The notes under the pieces were generated by a model, which was given only the letters and a program-made list of their open reading frames with translations, did no database searches and was not told the DNA's origin. A DNA stretch of 64,000 nt from Beijerinckia sp. 28-YEA-48 (GTDB taxonomy: Bacteria > Pseudomonadota > Alphaproteobacteria > Rhizobiales > Beijerinckiaceae): contig NZ_FNSI01000002.1 of the NCBI RefSeq assembly GCF_900104955.1, forward strand, positions 124,001-188,000. Reading direction: 5' to 3'. The position numbers were made by a program, and so were the translations under genes. Shown in pieces: positions 1 through 8,439 of this stretch (the stretch's first letter is position 1; every line of letters starts with the position of its first letter).

Positions 1-90
1 ATCATTGGCCGCAATTCGTTCCAACGCCCCAAGGAGGCGGCGCTCCGAATGCTGGGAGAGGTCATAGATATCTACGCAGCCGCAGCCTAG
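1..90 (+). CDS. C-terminal fragment of a probable amidohydrolase-2 family protein
   Basis: The first base is in frame with an open stretch of 29 codons ending in TAG at 88-90. The visible peptide ends with an arginine/lysine-rich turn, a leucine-rich helix and a DIYA sequence. That pattern resembles the C-terminus of ACMSD/amidohydrolase-2 type TIM-barrel hydrolases and decarboxylases. The gene begins outside the window, so its catalytic residues cannot be checked. It converges on the M24 gene at 155. The family assignment rests on a short tail and is tentative. Confidence 0.4.
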   Translation: MIGRNSFQRPKEAALRMLGEVIDIYAAAA

Positions 91-154
91 TAGCATCAGG
101 CTCCGCGAGCGCTGACATACTATGCCACGGCATGGAACGACCAGAAAATCCGGT

Positions 155-1339
155 TCAGGAGAGTTCGAGAATGGTGGGCTCGATCGTTCCCAGCCGCTGA
201 GCACCCGCTAGAGTAATCATCACGGAATCACCCCAGACAACATCGGCGTAGCCATCACGGATCACCATAGGTTTAATGATAAAGGATGCGTTCTCCTCCA
301 GAACCCACCGTTTGATCTCGTCGGCAGCGGAAAAGACATAGATCGGTGCATCGTCGCCGAGGCCGCGCCCATGCATCAGGAAACGAATGCGACAAGGCGT
401 ATTTTTCGCGATCGCCTCCGTGCGCGTCGCCAATTCACCAAGAGTAATGCCTGGCTTCGCCCATTCGCTGCAAAGTGCGACCGCCTCCTGTTGCAGCTGC
501 CACAGATCGTTGTAGCCGGGAGGGATTTGCCCCAACACCGCCATCTGCGTGACCTGCCCGCAATAGCCGGCGTAGCGGCTTTCGACCTCGACGCGAATGA
601 AATCGCCTGGCTCAAAGCGCCGTGCTGTAGGCAGACCAGCCGAGACAAGCGCCTCAGGCCTCCCCGCCGACCACATGATCATCGCCGGAACTTCGCTGCC
701 ACGCGCGACCATAGCAGCCAGCATCGCAGCATAGACTTCATTCTCGCTTATGCCAGGTCGGGCCGTCGCCTGCAGCGCAGCAATCGCCGCCTCCGCTTGG
801 ACAACGCCGCCGCGGAGGAACTCTATTTCTTCGGGGCCCTTTGTGTAACGGGCAACATCGAGAAGACGCGTACAGTCACAGAGCACGGCATTTGGAAAGG
901 CCTGGCGCAGTTTCTCGTAGAAAGCGTGCGTCACGAGACCGTCCGCGAAACGCGGCACACCCGTAAGCCCTGCCAAGCCAATGCGGGAACGGTCGAGCCC
1001 CAATTCCTTTAGACGGGTGATAATTCCATCGCCAAAGGCGCGCCCGTGGCTTCGAATATCGGTGACCCAATCCTGTTGCGCGTGCCACTTCCGTGGGGCC
1101 ACGTCGGGGACCACGATCGCCGTGACCGTGCCGTCAAGGGGAAACACCGCACCGACCTCCAAAGAATAGCCACCAAGCCCCGTCAGATAACGCGAATAGG
1201 CCGAGAAATGATCGTGATGCCCCGTATGCGGTGTCGCGACAATCACATCCATGCCATCACGGGCCATCAGCTCGCGAACGCGGGCCCAGCGACGATCGCG
1301 CTCAGCCATTGAAAAGCGCGGTACGTCGATATTTGGCAT
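155..1339 (-). CDS. M24 'pita-bread' hydrolase, creatinase-like, metal ligands mostly replaced
   Basis: A 394-residue protein with an N-terminal creatinase domain (about 10-160) and a C-terminal M24 domain (about 165-390). In metal-dependent M24 peptidases the site is Asp, Asp, His, Glu, Glu. Here the matching positions read Glu251/253, Gln262, His323, Lys356 and Gly370, so only the histidine is clearly kept. Creatinase is a known metal-independent member that relies on a histidine, so a C-N hydrolase on a small amide or guanidino compound is more likely than a peptidase. It starts at an ATG with a GGAGG site. It is the last gene of the leftward Rieske-Liv-MarR series, 82 bases after marR. 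Confidence 0.8.
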   Translation of the reverse strand: MPNIDVPRFSMAERDRRWARVRELMARDGMDVIVATPHTGHHDHFSAYSRYLTGLGGYSLEVGAVFPLDGTVTAIVVPDVAPRKWHAQQDWVTDIRSHGRAFGDGIITRLKELGLDRSRIGLAGLTGVPRFADGLVTHAFYEKLRQAFPNAVLCDCTRLLDVARYTKGPEEIEFLRGGVVQAEAAIAALQATARPGISENEVYAAMLAAMVARGSEVPAMIMWSAGRPEALVSAGLPTARRFEPGDFIRVEVESRYAGYCGQVTQMAVLGQIPPGYNDLWQLQQEAVALCSEWAKPGITLGELATRTEAIAKNTPCRIRFLMHGRGLGDDAPIYVFSAADEIKRWVLEENASFIIKPMVIRDGYADVVWGDSVMITLAGAQRLGTIEPTILELS

Positions 1340-1421
1340 GGCTCAATTCCTCCGTGGCCTCTATCGCGAGACGCCATTTTTGACGCTTATGTCGGTGTTA
1401 ATGGCTCGATGCTGGTTTGAA

Positions 1422-1919
1422 TCAGAAATCCTCGATATCAAGCCGCTCCGACAGTTTCTCCAAAAGCTTCATCGCTGCCTTCAGTTCGGCGGCCGTGCAA
1501 TCATGGGCAATCACATTGGAGAAGGCAGCGTAACGGGCGTTGAGTTGCAGAATAGTTTTGCGGCCGAGGGCTGTTGGCGCCAACAATTTCGAACTCTTGT
1601 GCCGCTCATTGTCTTTGAACTTGGCCAGTCCGTCGCCGACCAGAGAATTGGCGATCTGCTGCACTGATTGACGCGCCAGGCCCCGCTCCCGCGCGATCTG
1701 CGGCACCGATTTTGGCGCCGGCAAGATCGATCCCAGCACACGCCAGCGCGCACCGGTGAGACCGCTGCCGGCCGAGAAGCGATCCCCCCAAATGTTGATG
1801 CGACTGTTGATCCGGAATATTTCGAACATTAACGCGGTATAGGCAGCGCCGCTCGGGGTTTGGGCTTCGATCTTCGCATCCACCTCTGCCCGGTCCGCCC
1901 GTTTCGAACTCTTGCTCAT
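1422..1919 (-). CDS. MarR-family transcriptional regulator
   Basis: A 165-residue protein with a winged helix-turn-helix at about 60-115 (helix pair around PQIARERGLARQSVQQ, then a KDNERHKSSK wing) between dimerisation helices. This fits MarR-family repressors, which bind palindromic DNA and are released by aromatic or phenolic ligands. Its ATG overlaps the end of livF by 4 bases (ATGA), so it is translationally coupled to the transporter operon and probably regulates it. The palindrome at 6917-6934 is the best candidate operator. The ligand is unknown. Confidence 0.85.
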   Translation of the reverse strand: MSKSSKRADRAEVDAKIEAQTPSGAAYTALMFEIFRINSRINIWGDRFSAGSGLTGARWRVLGSILPAPKSVPQIARERGLARQSVQQIANSLVGDGLAKFKDNERHKSSKLLAPTALGRKTILQLNARYAAFSNVIAHDCTAAELKAAMKLLEKLSERLDIEDF

Positions 1920-2644
1920 GTTTCCGTCTTGATCCTATCTCCAAAACCAAAGGTGGCCTCGACGGCCCGCTTGATTTCCGCTTCGTCCGCAGCCTTACCG
2001 TGGAACACGATTCGCCCCGCCTGCAAGACATAAATTTCATCGGCGATCTCAGCCGCAAAGCGATGATCTTGCTCGACCAGAAGGATGCCGATCCCCCTGC
2101 GCTTCAGCTCCTGCAACACATCCATCACCCGGCGCACCATAGCCGGCGACAAGCCTTCCGTCGGCTCGTCAAGAATGATGAGACGCGGATTGCTGACCAG
2201 AGCGCGAGCGATAGCCAGCATCTGCTGCTCGCCACCCGATAACCCGCCGCGCACCGCCCGCCGTACCTCTAAATTGGGAAATAGCTGGAAAATTGCCTCG
2301 CGGCTCCAGCTGTGCCCTTCAAGACCGTTCCGCATCGCCACAGTGAGATGTTCGTCGACCGTCAGAGATGGAAAAATGCGCCGCGATTGCGGCACATAGG
2401 CGATGCCATTGTCGACCCGTTCCCAGGCCGGCCGGTCTATGAGGTCGGCCGCGCCGATCATGATGCGCCCCGTCGAGACGCTGGCGCCCAGCCCCATGAG
2501 AGCGCGAACCAATGTGGTCTTGCCCGCACCATTGGGACCGAGAATGGCGATCGAACGCCCTTGTGGGACGCCGAACGAGATGCCCTGAACGATATGGGCA
2601 CCGTTCAACATGACATCGAGATCGACAACGGTGAGGTCACTCAT
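1916..2644 (-). CDS. livF: Branched-chain-type ABC transporter ATPase (LivF family)
   Basis: ABC ATPase of the LivF type, about 242 residues, with Walker A (GPNGAGKTT), the LSGGEQQ signature and Walker B (LIILDEPTEGLSP). It is one of two cytoplasmic ATPases powering the Liv importer coded upstream. I prefer the ATG at 2644, just after the livG stop; an in-frame TTG at 2653 overlaps that stop and is the alternative. Its end overlaps the marR start. Liv-type importers carry branched-chain amino acids, amides, urea or aromatic acids, and the substrate here cannot be read from this subunit. Confidence 0.9.
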   Translation of the reverse strand: MSDLTVVDLDVMLNGAHIVQGISFGVPQGRSIAILGPNGAGKTTLVRALMGLGASVSTGRIMIGAADLIDRPAWERVDNGIAYVPQSRRIFPSLTVDEHLTVAMRNGLEGHSWSREAIFQLFPNLEVRRAVRGGLSGGEQQMLAIARALVSNPRLIILDEPTEGLSPAMVRRVMDVLQELKRRGIGILLVEQDHRFAAEIADEIYVLQAGRIVFHGKAADEAEIKRAVEATFGFGDRIKTET

Positions 2645-2649
2645 TCTGG

Positions 2650-3372
2650 TCAACCAAGATAGATTTTGCGCACGAAGGGATCCTCCATCACCGCGGCCAC
2701 CGCCCCATGAGCCACCACCTGGCCAAGATGTAGAACCGTCAGCCGATCCGCCAATTTAAGCGCCACCTCCAGATCATGCTCGATCAAAAGGATGCCGGTG
2801 GAGGCGCTGAGTTCGATGATGCGCTCGGCGACGACGCCACGTTCGATCTGGGTGAGACCGGCCATCGGTTCGTCGAGCAACAGGATCTTTGGCGCCGTCG
2901 CCAACCCCATGGCGATTTCCAATCGCCGCTGCTCGCCATAGGAGAGGTGCCGCACGGCGCCGTCAGCCTTCAGGCCACAGAACTGAAGCGCATGGGCAGC
3001 ATTTTCCTCGGCAGATTTTCCGCTACGGCTCCCAGCCTGCGGCGCGCCAGCGGCGATCCGCAGATTGTCGCGCACGCTCAGATCTTGAAACAGACTGGCG
3101 ATCTGAAATGTCCGCCCGAGGCCCAGAAGAGCCCTTTGCCGTACCGACATACACGTGACGTCGACATCAAGGAATTCGATCTGGCCGGCACTCGGCTTGT
3201 ATTGGCCGTTGAGGAGATTGAAGAAGGTCGTCTTCCCCGCTCCATTTGGACCAATGACCAAATGTCTCTCGTGGTGCGAAAAGGAAATATCGATACCGCG
3301 GATCACTTCGATCGATCCGAAGGATTTCTTCAGGCCTTTAACCGAGATGGCAACTCCAGCAGCGGCGCTCAT
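2650..3372 (-). CDS. livG: Branched-chain-type ABC transporter ATPase (LivG family)
   Basis: A 240-residue ABC ATPase with Walker A (GPNGAGKTT), a degenerate signature (LSYGEQRRLEI), Walker B (ILLLDEPMAGL) and the switch histidine (LIEHD). The LSYGEQ form and the C-terminal VMEDPFVRKIYLG tail are typical of LivG. It overlaps the fused permease gene by 4 bases (ATGA) and is followed closely by livF, so permease, LivG and LivF are made from one message. It pairs with LivF as a heterodimeric ATPase. Confidence 0.9.
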   Translation of the reverse strand: MSAAAGVAISVKGLKKSFGSIEVIRGIDISFSHHERHLVIGPNGAGKTTFFNLLNGQYKPSAGQIEFLDVDVTCMSVRQRALLGLGRTFQIASLFQDLSVRDNLRIAAGAPQAGSRSGKSAEENAAHALQFCGLKADGAVRHLSYGEQRRLEIAMGLATAPKILLLDEPMAGLTQIERGVVAERIIELSASTGILLIEHDLEVALKLADRLTVLHLGQVVAHGAVAAVMEDPFVRKIYLG

Positions 3373-5267
3373 GGCAAGACCGCCGACGCAAGCGGTACGG
3401 ATTTACGCGCACCAACACGCCGGCGGACCAATCTGATACCCCCGAAGACGAAGAGCGCTACGAGAATGTAGAGTGCACCGAGCAATGTGTTCGACCGTTC
3501 GGTCCAACCAGAGAAAACTTCTTCCATTCCGATGATCGTGACCGCACCGACGATGGGTCCAAAGAAAGTTCCAGCCATGCCGATCACCACCATCAGCAAC
3601 ACCTTCGCTGACGTATGAACACTGAACAATTCCGGCGCAGCAAAGCCCGAATAAATGGCATAAAGGCCGCCGGCAAAACCGGAAAAGGCGCTCGACACCA
3701 GGATGGCTTTGAAGCGCAGAAGATCGACATGATAACCCAAGGCCAGCAGTCGCGGTTCGTTCGTGCGCACGCCGGTCAGAAGTAACCGAAAGTTCGATCG
3801 CACAAACCAGGCATAAGCGATCAACGCCAAGACAAAGGCGGCGGCGACATGAACATAGAGATTGGTCGACGGCGACATACCCGTCGACATCAGCGGAAAT
3901 GCCTGCGGATGAATTAGGCCGTCATCGCCGCCGGTCACCGAGCGCCATTTGAACACGACGCCCCACACAACTTGGGCCACGGCGAGGGTGACGAGCAGCA
4001 ATTGCGCATCCCGCGCGCGCACTGCCACGGCAGCCAGGAAGAGCGCCGCGGCACAGGCGCAGGCAATGGCCGCTACAAGGCCGACGTAGCCGCTCAAGCC
4101 GGCAAATCCCGACCAGGCCATGGCATAGGCCCCCGCGCCGAAGAACAGCGCATGGCCGAGCGACGGCATGCCACCATAGCCAAGCATGACATTAAGCCCG
4201 ATGGCGAACACCGACCAGATCAGCATCAAGACCACGACCGTGACGAGGAATCCTGAACCTAGAGCTGGGATGGCCATGGCGACACTCAGCGCGAAAGCGA
4301 CGGCTATCGGCCAGGAGCAGACAGCCGTCGCTCTTCGCACGGCGTCAAAGGCTCTCCAGACCCAATTGGGCGCTGGAATGCTGATGGGCTTGATTTGTCG
4401 CGCGGCGGCGGCCACACCCGGCGGGCTACCAAACAGCCCATACGGCCGAACAATCAAGACAACGAGCATCGGCGCGAAGAGCAGAAACATCGAAAGCTCA
4501 GGCCATAGGCTTTTGCCAATGGAATCGATCATGCCGATGGCAAGCGCCGCGACATAAGAACCAACGAGACTGCCTGGGCCGCCGATGACGACAATCACAA
4601 GCGCCAGGAGGATGATGTCGAGATCGACCCCTGGCTTGGCACCGATGAAGGTCGATCCCAGCGCACCGGCGAGGCCAGCCAGAAGGCTACCCAATGCAAA
4701 AACGAAGACACGCAGGCGGGGCACGCTAATGCCAATCGCCTGAGCGATTTCCTCATCGTCGACCGCAGCTCGCACCTTCGCGCCAATCGCCGTGCGCTCG
4801 ATGAGAAACCACAACGCAATCGCAATCGCTGGGCCGACGGCCACCAGAATGAGCCTATCGACAGGGTAACGTAGCGCTCCCAACGAAACGGAGGCGCGCA
4901 AACTGTCGGGCAGCGCATAGATGCGTGGCGTGCCGCCCCAGTAGACCTGAAACAGATCGCCGACGATCATCAGAACACCGAAGGTGACGATCACCTGAGC
5001 CAGATAATTACCTTGGATGCGATAGAGTAAAGTTCGCTCAATCACGGCCCCCAGAAGCGCCGCGACGAGCGATCCGGCAAGAATTCCGGCCCAAACACTC
5101 TGGGTCACGGTCGCTGCCGAGATCGCCGCATGGGCGCCGAGCAGAAACAGTGATCCATGCGCCATATTGATAACGCGCAGGATACCGAAGATCAGCGTGA
5201 AACCCGCCGCGATCAGAAACAGAAGATTGCCGTAGGCAATCCCATTGACCAACTGCAGGGCCATCAT
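3369..5267 (-). CDS. Fused LivH-LivM permease of a branched-chain-type ABC importer
   Basis: A protein of about 632 residues in which a LivH-like permease (about 1-290) is joined by a short linker to a LivM-like permease (about 315-632). Each half has its own set of hydrophobic helices. The first half has the LivH opening (NGIAYGNLLFLIAAGFTLIF) and the second the LivM GYGGMPSLGHALFFG loop. Most systems code these as separate proteins, as does the second Liv cluster in this window. The longest frame starts at GTG 5273, but ATG 5267 has better spacing to an upstream GGA. It overlaps livG by 4 bases. Both transmembrane halves of the importer come from one polypeptide. Confidence 0.9.
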   Translation of the reverse strand: MMALQLVNGIAYGNLLFLIAAGFTLIFGILRVINMAHGSLFLLGAHAAISAATVTQSVWAGILAGSLVAALLGAVIERTLLYRIQGNYLAQVIVTFGVLMIVGDLFQVYWGGTPRIYALPDSLRASVSLGALRYPVDRLILVAVGPAIAIALWFLIERTAIGAKVRAAVDDEEIAQAIGISVPRLRVFVFALGSLLAGLAGALGSTFIGAKPGVDLDIILLALVIVVIGGPGSLVGSYVAALAIGMIDSIGKSLWPELSMFLLFAPMLVVLIVRPYGLFGSPPGVAAAARQIKPISIPAPNWVWRAFDAVRRATAVCSWPIAVAFALSVAMAIPALGSGFLVTVVVLMLIWSVFAIGLNVMLGYGGMPSLGHALFFGAGAYAMAWSGFAGLSGYVGLVAAIACACAAALFLAAVAVRARDAQLLLVTLAVAQVVWGVVFKWRSVTGGDDGLIHPQAFPLMSTGMSPSTNLYVHVAAAFVLALIAYAWFVRSNFRLLLTGVRTNEPRLLALGYHVDLLRFKAILVSSAFSGFAGGLYAIYSGFAAPELFSVHTSAKVLLMVVIGMAGTFFGPIVGAVTIIGMEEVFSGWTERSNTLLGALYILVALFVFGGIRLVRRRVGARKSVPLASAVLP

Positions 5268-5328
5268 AAGCACAGTTCCATAGCGATGCTTTCGGAGGAT
5301 GAGTCAAACGTCGGAATGCGGAGCGCCG

Positions 5329-6513
5329 TCAGCGGGCAACCCCATACTGGTCGACGGCTTTCTCCAGCGGCTCGACCACCTGCAAGGTGTAGCCGCTCTC
5401 ACTGGGGCCAACTTTTCCAAGATAGAAATCGAGAACGATATTCTGCTTGGCATCGAATTCGAACATGCCGATCGGCGTTTTCAATCGCACTTGGCGTAGC
5501 GCCGCGAGGAGGGCAGGCTTGTCCTCCACTCGCCCATCAATGGCCTCGATGGCGCGCGCGATCGCCATGGCCGCGATATAACCGGATGCGGCCGTGGCAC
5601 CAGGCTCACGTCCATAGCGAGCTTTGAAGGACTGAACGAAAGCTTTGTTCTCCGGACTATCGAGCAATGTCGTATAGTAGATTGGCGCCATGATACCTGT
5701 GGCCGCCGCGCCCATAGCGCCAAGAAGCGCCGGGTCGATCAACCCAGACGGGCCAATCAGTGGCAGCTTGTCTTTCAACCCCAATGCTTCATATTGTTTG
5801 ACGAAGGCGATGGCATCAGCGGCAAAGAACATCGCCCACACACCGTCCGCTCCGAGTGACGCGACCTGGCCTAGAAATGGTGTGAAGTCCGATGTGCCCA
5901 GCGGCACCATGATCGTACGCACCACCGTGCAACCAGCCCTGGTATATCGCTCACCAAACGCCGCGGATTGCTCGTGGCCTGTGACGAAATCACTAGCCAT
6001 CACGACGATTTTCTTCAAGCCGAGTTTTTCGCAAGCATACTGACCAATTGGCGCGGCAAGCTGCCGATTGCTGAAACTGGTGCGGAAAATATAGGAACTA
6101 GCCTGCTTGTCGGTGAGATCATTGGCGCCGGCCGACCCCATGATGACAAGCGGAATCTGGCGTTGGTCCACATAGGAGCGCAGCGCATAAGCGACGGCAC
6201 TACTGGTTAGGCCTGACAAAATATGGATTCGTTCGCGTTCCACCAGGCGACGGGTTCGCTCCAAACCTTGCGATGGATTGGCCGCATCATCCTCTTTCAG
6301 GATCGTCACCGGCCGGCCCGCCACCCTATTGCCGATCTGTTCAAAGTAATGAACGAAGCCATCGGTGGATTCTATCCCGACCAAAGCCAGCGGGCCGGTC
6401 AACGGATGCAGTACACCGATCTTGATGGGTTCCTGAGCTGCCAATCCACCGGGTGCGGCGATGCTCGTCCATATGGAGGTAAAAGCCGCCAATGCCACAC
6501 GCTTCATCATCAT
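5329..6513 (-). CDS. Periplasmic substrate-binding protein of the first Liv-type importer
   Basis: About 394 residues. An N-terminal signal peptide (KRVALAAFTSIWTS, likely cleaved after LAA) is followed by a Peripla_BP_6 (LivK-like) fold opening with IKIGVLHPLTGPLALVG. It captures the substrate in the periplasm and delivers it to the fused permease, whose gene begins about 60 bases downstream. The start region holds three consecutive ATG codons and a TTG; ATG 6513 is best spaced from GGGAGGG. The substrate is unknown. The neighbouring Rieske, M24 and dioxygenase-like genes point to a catabolic substrate rather than a nutrient amino acid. Confidence 0.88.
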   Translation of the reverse strand: MMMKRVALAAFTSIWTSIAAPGGLAAQEPIKIGVLHPLTGPLALVGIESTDGFVHYFEQIGNRVAGRPVTILKEDDAANPSQGLERTRRLVERERIHILSGLTSSAVAYALRSYVDQRQIPLVIMGSAGANDLTDKQASSYIFRTSFSNRQLAAPIGQYACEKLGLKKIVVMASDFVTGHEQSAAFGERYTRAGCTVVRTIMVPLGTSDFTPFLGQVASLGADGVWAMFFAADAIAFVKQYEALGLKDKLPLIGPSGLIDPALLGAMGAAATGIMAPIYYTTLLDSPENKAFVQSFKARYGREPGATAASGYIAAMAIARAIEAIDGRVEDKPALLAALRQVRLKTPIGMFEFDAKQNIVLDFYLGKVGPSESGYTLQVVEPLEKAVDQYGVAR

Positions 6514-6540
6514 CAATTCCCTCCCCCAAGCTTTCCGATG

Positions 6541-6858
6541 TCAGTTGAACGCGACAGCGACTTCCCCATCCTGCTCGCGGACTTCATAGAGTTTGAGTCT
6601 CATGAGGCTTTCGCCGACGCCGACCGCCCTCCCCGTGATCAGATCGAAACGAAAGAAATGCCACGGGCAGATGATCGTCGAATCCCTTATCGCGCCCGTG
6701 CCAAGCGGCCCTTTAAAATGCGGACATTCGTTATGAAATGCGACGAGGCGATCGTCTTGCAACCGCGCGACGGCAACCGGATCGCCGTTCGGCAAGCGCT
6801 TACGTTTGATGCTGCCTGCCGGCATTTCTTCCGAGCGACAAATCGTCGTCCATGCCAT
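6541..6858 (-). CDS. Rieske [2Fe-2S] ferredoxin
   Basis: A 105-residue protein with both halves of a Rieske cluster site: Cys45-Pro-His47 (NECPHFKGPLG) and Cys64-x2-His67 (CPWHFFRFD). The size and motifs match soluble Rieske ferredoxins that pass electrons to ring-hydroxylating oxygenases, or occur as small redox partners beside other oxygenases. It is the first gene of the leftward operon, 24-27 bases before the binding protein, and starts at an ATG 9 bases after GGAGGG. No ferredoxin reductase or Rieske oxygenase alpha subunit is visible nearby, so its partner is unclear. Confidence 0.9.
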   Translation of the reverse strand: MAWTTICRSEEMPAGSIKRKRLPNGDPVAVARLQDDRLVAFHNECPHFKGPLGTGAIRDSTIICPWHFFRFDLITGRAVGVGESLMRLKLYEVREQDGEVAVAFN

Positions 6859-6916
6859 CCGCCATATCCCTCCGCCATCGACAGGCTGCAGCCCGTTGCT
6901 TTTATGCGGCGAAAAA

Positions 6917-6934
6917 TTGACATGTTCCTGTCAA
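6917..6934. promoter_or_regulatory. Palindromic operator candidate in the divergent promoter region
   Basis: TTGACA-TGTTCC-TGTCAA is an inverted repeat with perfect 6-base arms and a 6-base spacer. It lies between the leftward Rieske-Liv operon and the rightward dioxygenase-like pair. Each arm also reads as a consensus -35 hexamer on its own strand, so a bound repressor would block both directions. A MarR dimer is the natural candidate because marR is in the leftward operon. No clear -10 box could be fixed. Confidence 0.5.
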
Positions 6935-6995
6935 AATGGCAAACTCAATTTTATCGAGCTAGCGGAAAGCCAATCGCAGCACGGGAGGGTTCGGC

Positions 6996-7646
6996 ATGTA
7001 CACGAACATCTATGTCGATGAACCAATCGAGAAGATCCACGACGACTGGGACTTTCTGAACGATAAGGTGATCAAGAAGCTGCAGGGGTTCATGCCGATC
7101 GGCGACAATGTCTACGGCATCCGCCAGGTCTCACACACCAAACGCGATGAGATCGGTAATGCCAAGCTGGCGATGGAGCTGGTCAAGGAGCGCAAGAACT
7201 TCGAGATAGGCCCGAAAGGCATCGTGCAAGTGCCTCGCATTCCCTATGTCGCTCACATCACCTGCGCCGGCACGCCGCATCATACACAGTTCGTTTTTGG
7301 CTACTGGCACATCAACGACAAGGATGAAGTGATCATTCCTGTGCCAGGCGTCAACGGCGATCCCGACCACATCATCATCGTCATGGGAAGGCCGACAGGC
7401 GAAGAAACGGATCGTGCGGCCTGGTATTGCGAAGAATGCACTTCGCTTCTGCATATGAGCGAGTATGTTACTGGACGCGAAGGCTTTCGCGGCTTCTGGC
7501 GCTGGGAACTGGCGGCGGTGCGGGAATATAATGACGATATGCGCCTGCGCACCTGCTGGAACTGCGGCCACGTCAATCCGCTAGCCTATTCGGGTTTCAT
7601 GAGTACCGATACGCCGGAAATGCGCGAGGCGCGCAAGCAATGGTAG
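6996..7646 (+). CDS. 3-hydroxyanthranilate dioxygenase-like protein, first of a tandem pair
   Basis: A 216-residue protein with a two-part CxxC metal site: Cys145/Cys148 (AWYCEEC) and Cys187/Cys190 (CWNCGHVNP). This order and spacing resemble the rubredoxin-like iron site at the C-terminus of bacterial 3-hydroxyanthranilate 3,4-dioxygenase. The cupin part is much diverged, though a segment at 103-111 (YWHINDKDE) keeps a His and acidic residues. A strong GGGAGGG precedes the ATG. It diverges from the Rieske-Liv operon and overlaps the next gene by 7 bases. It may be an oxygenase for the imported substrate; this is inference from remote similarity. Confidence 0.55.
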   Translation: MYTNIYVDEPIEKIHDDWDFLNDKVIKKLQGFMPIGDNVYGIRQVSHTKRDEIGNAKLAMELVKERKNFEIGPKGIVQVPRIPYVAHITCAGTPHHTQFVFGYWHINDKDEVIIPVPGVNGDPDHIIIVMGRPTGEETDRAAWYCEECTSLLHMSEYVTGREGFRGFWRWELAAVREYNDDMRLRTCWNCGHVNPLAYSGFMSTDTPEMREARKQW

Positions 7647-8242
7647 GGCCACAATCGCAAATCACGCCGGGTGGAGGCCCGCTTCTGTCCTATACCCGTT
7701 CGATGATCGAAGGCTCAGCGAGTTGGCCGCTGCTCGGCGACTACGCCATCTGGTCTGGCCATCTGAAGCAGGACGTCTCGCCTTATCTGTTGCACGAGCT
7801 CGTGGGTCAGCGTGTTCTGCCGGTCCCGATCAGTTCGACCCGGGCCATCTTGCATCCCGTAACACGCTCGACCTGGTTCGAGGTTCGCCATCTCTTTGGA
7901 TACTGGATGAGAGCCGACGTCGACACTGTCTGGCTCGACGCGCCCGGCACCGATGGCCATTATTACACGCTGTGCATTGGCGGTTCGGAAGCACGTCCCG
8001 GCGAAGTCAGCTACGGTTGGGTGTGTCCGCACTGCGGCACTTTGTTTGGCGCGGTCACGATAGACGTCACGGTCAAAGGATTTCAGGCCTTTCTTGACGC
8101 AGCGGAAGCTGGTATCAGTCGCTTCAATACCGATGCAGGTTCACGCACCTGCCCGCAATGTCAGCACGTGCACCCCCTCACCTACGGGTTCGATCCGCAA
8201 AACGACACGGACGTCACCCGGCGCGCCCGCCAGGCTGTTTAG
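7640..8242 (+). CDS. 3-hydroxyanthranilate dioxygenase-like protein, second of the pair, apparently without cupin ligands
   Basis: A 200-residue paralogue of the preceding protein, with the same layout: a FGYW motif at 86-89 and the CxxC pair Cys129/Cys132 and Cys171/Cys174 (CPQCQHVHP). The segment matching YWHINDKDE in the first protein reads YWMRADVDT, so the histidine and glutamate are gone. The ATG lies inside the last codons of the upstream gene (7-base overlap), so the two are probably made together. A heteromeric enzyme with one active and one structural subunit is possible. No function is established. Confidence 0.5.
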   Translation: MVGPQSQITPGGGPLLSYTRSMIEGSASWPLLGDYAIWSGHLKQDVSPYLLHELVGQRVLPVPISSTRAILHPVTRSTWFEVRHLFGYWMRADVDTVWLDAPGTDGHYYTLCIGGSEARPGEVSYGWVCPHCGTLFGAVTIDVTVKGFQAFLDAAEAGISRFNTDAGSRTCPQCQHVHPLTYGFDPQNDTDVTRRARQAV

Positions 8243-8439
8243 AAGGGTCTTCAAACACCGGCCTCACAACCTGCATGCTCACTATTTGAAGCTCGGATAG
8301 CTGCGGCCCCGCTCCGATCGGAGCCTGCAATTTCTTCAATCTAAGAATCAAACCACGGAACGATTCAAAGAACGAGTTGAGGTCAGCAGGCTAGCCTCAG
8401 TTCGTTGATAGTTAAGATTGGGGCAAACGTACGATTGGC

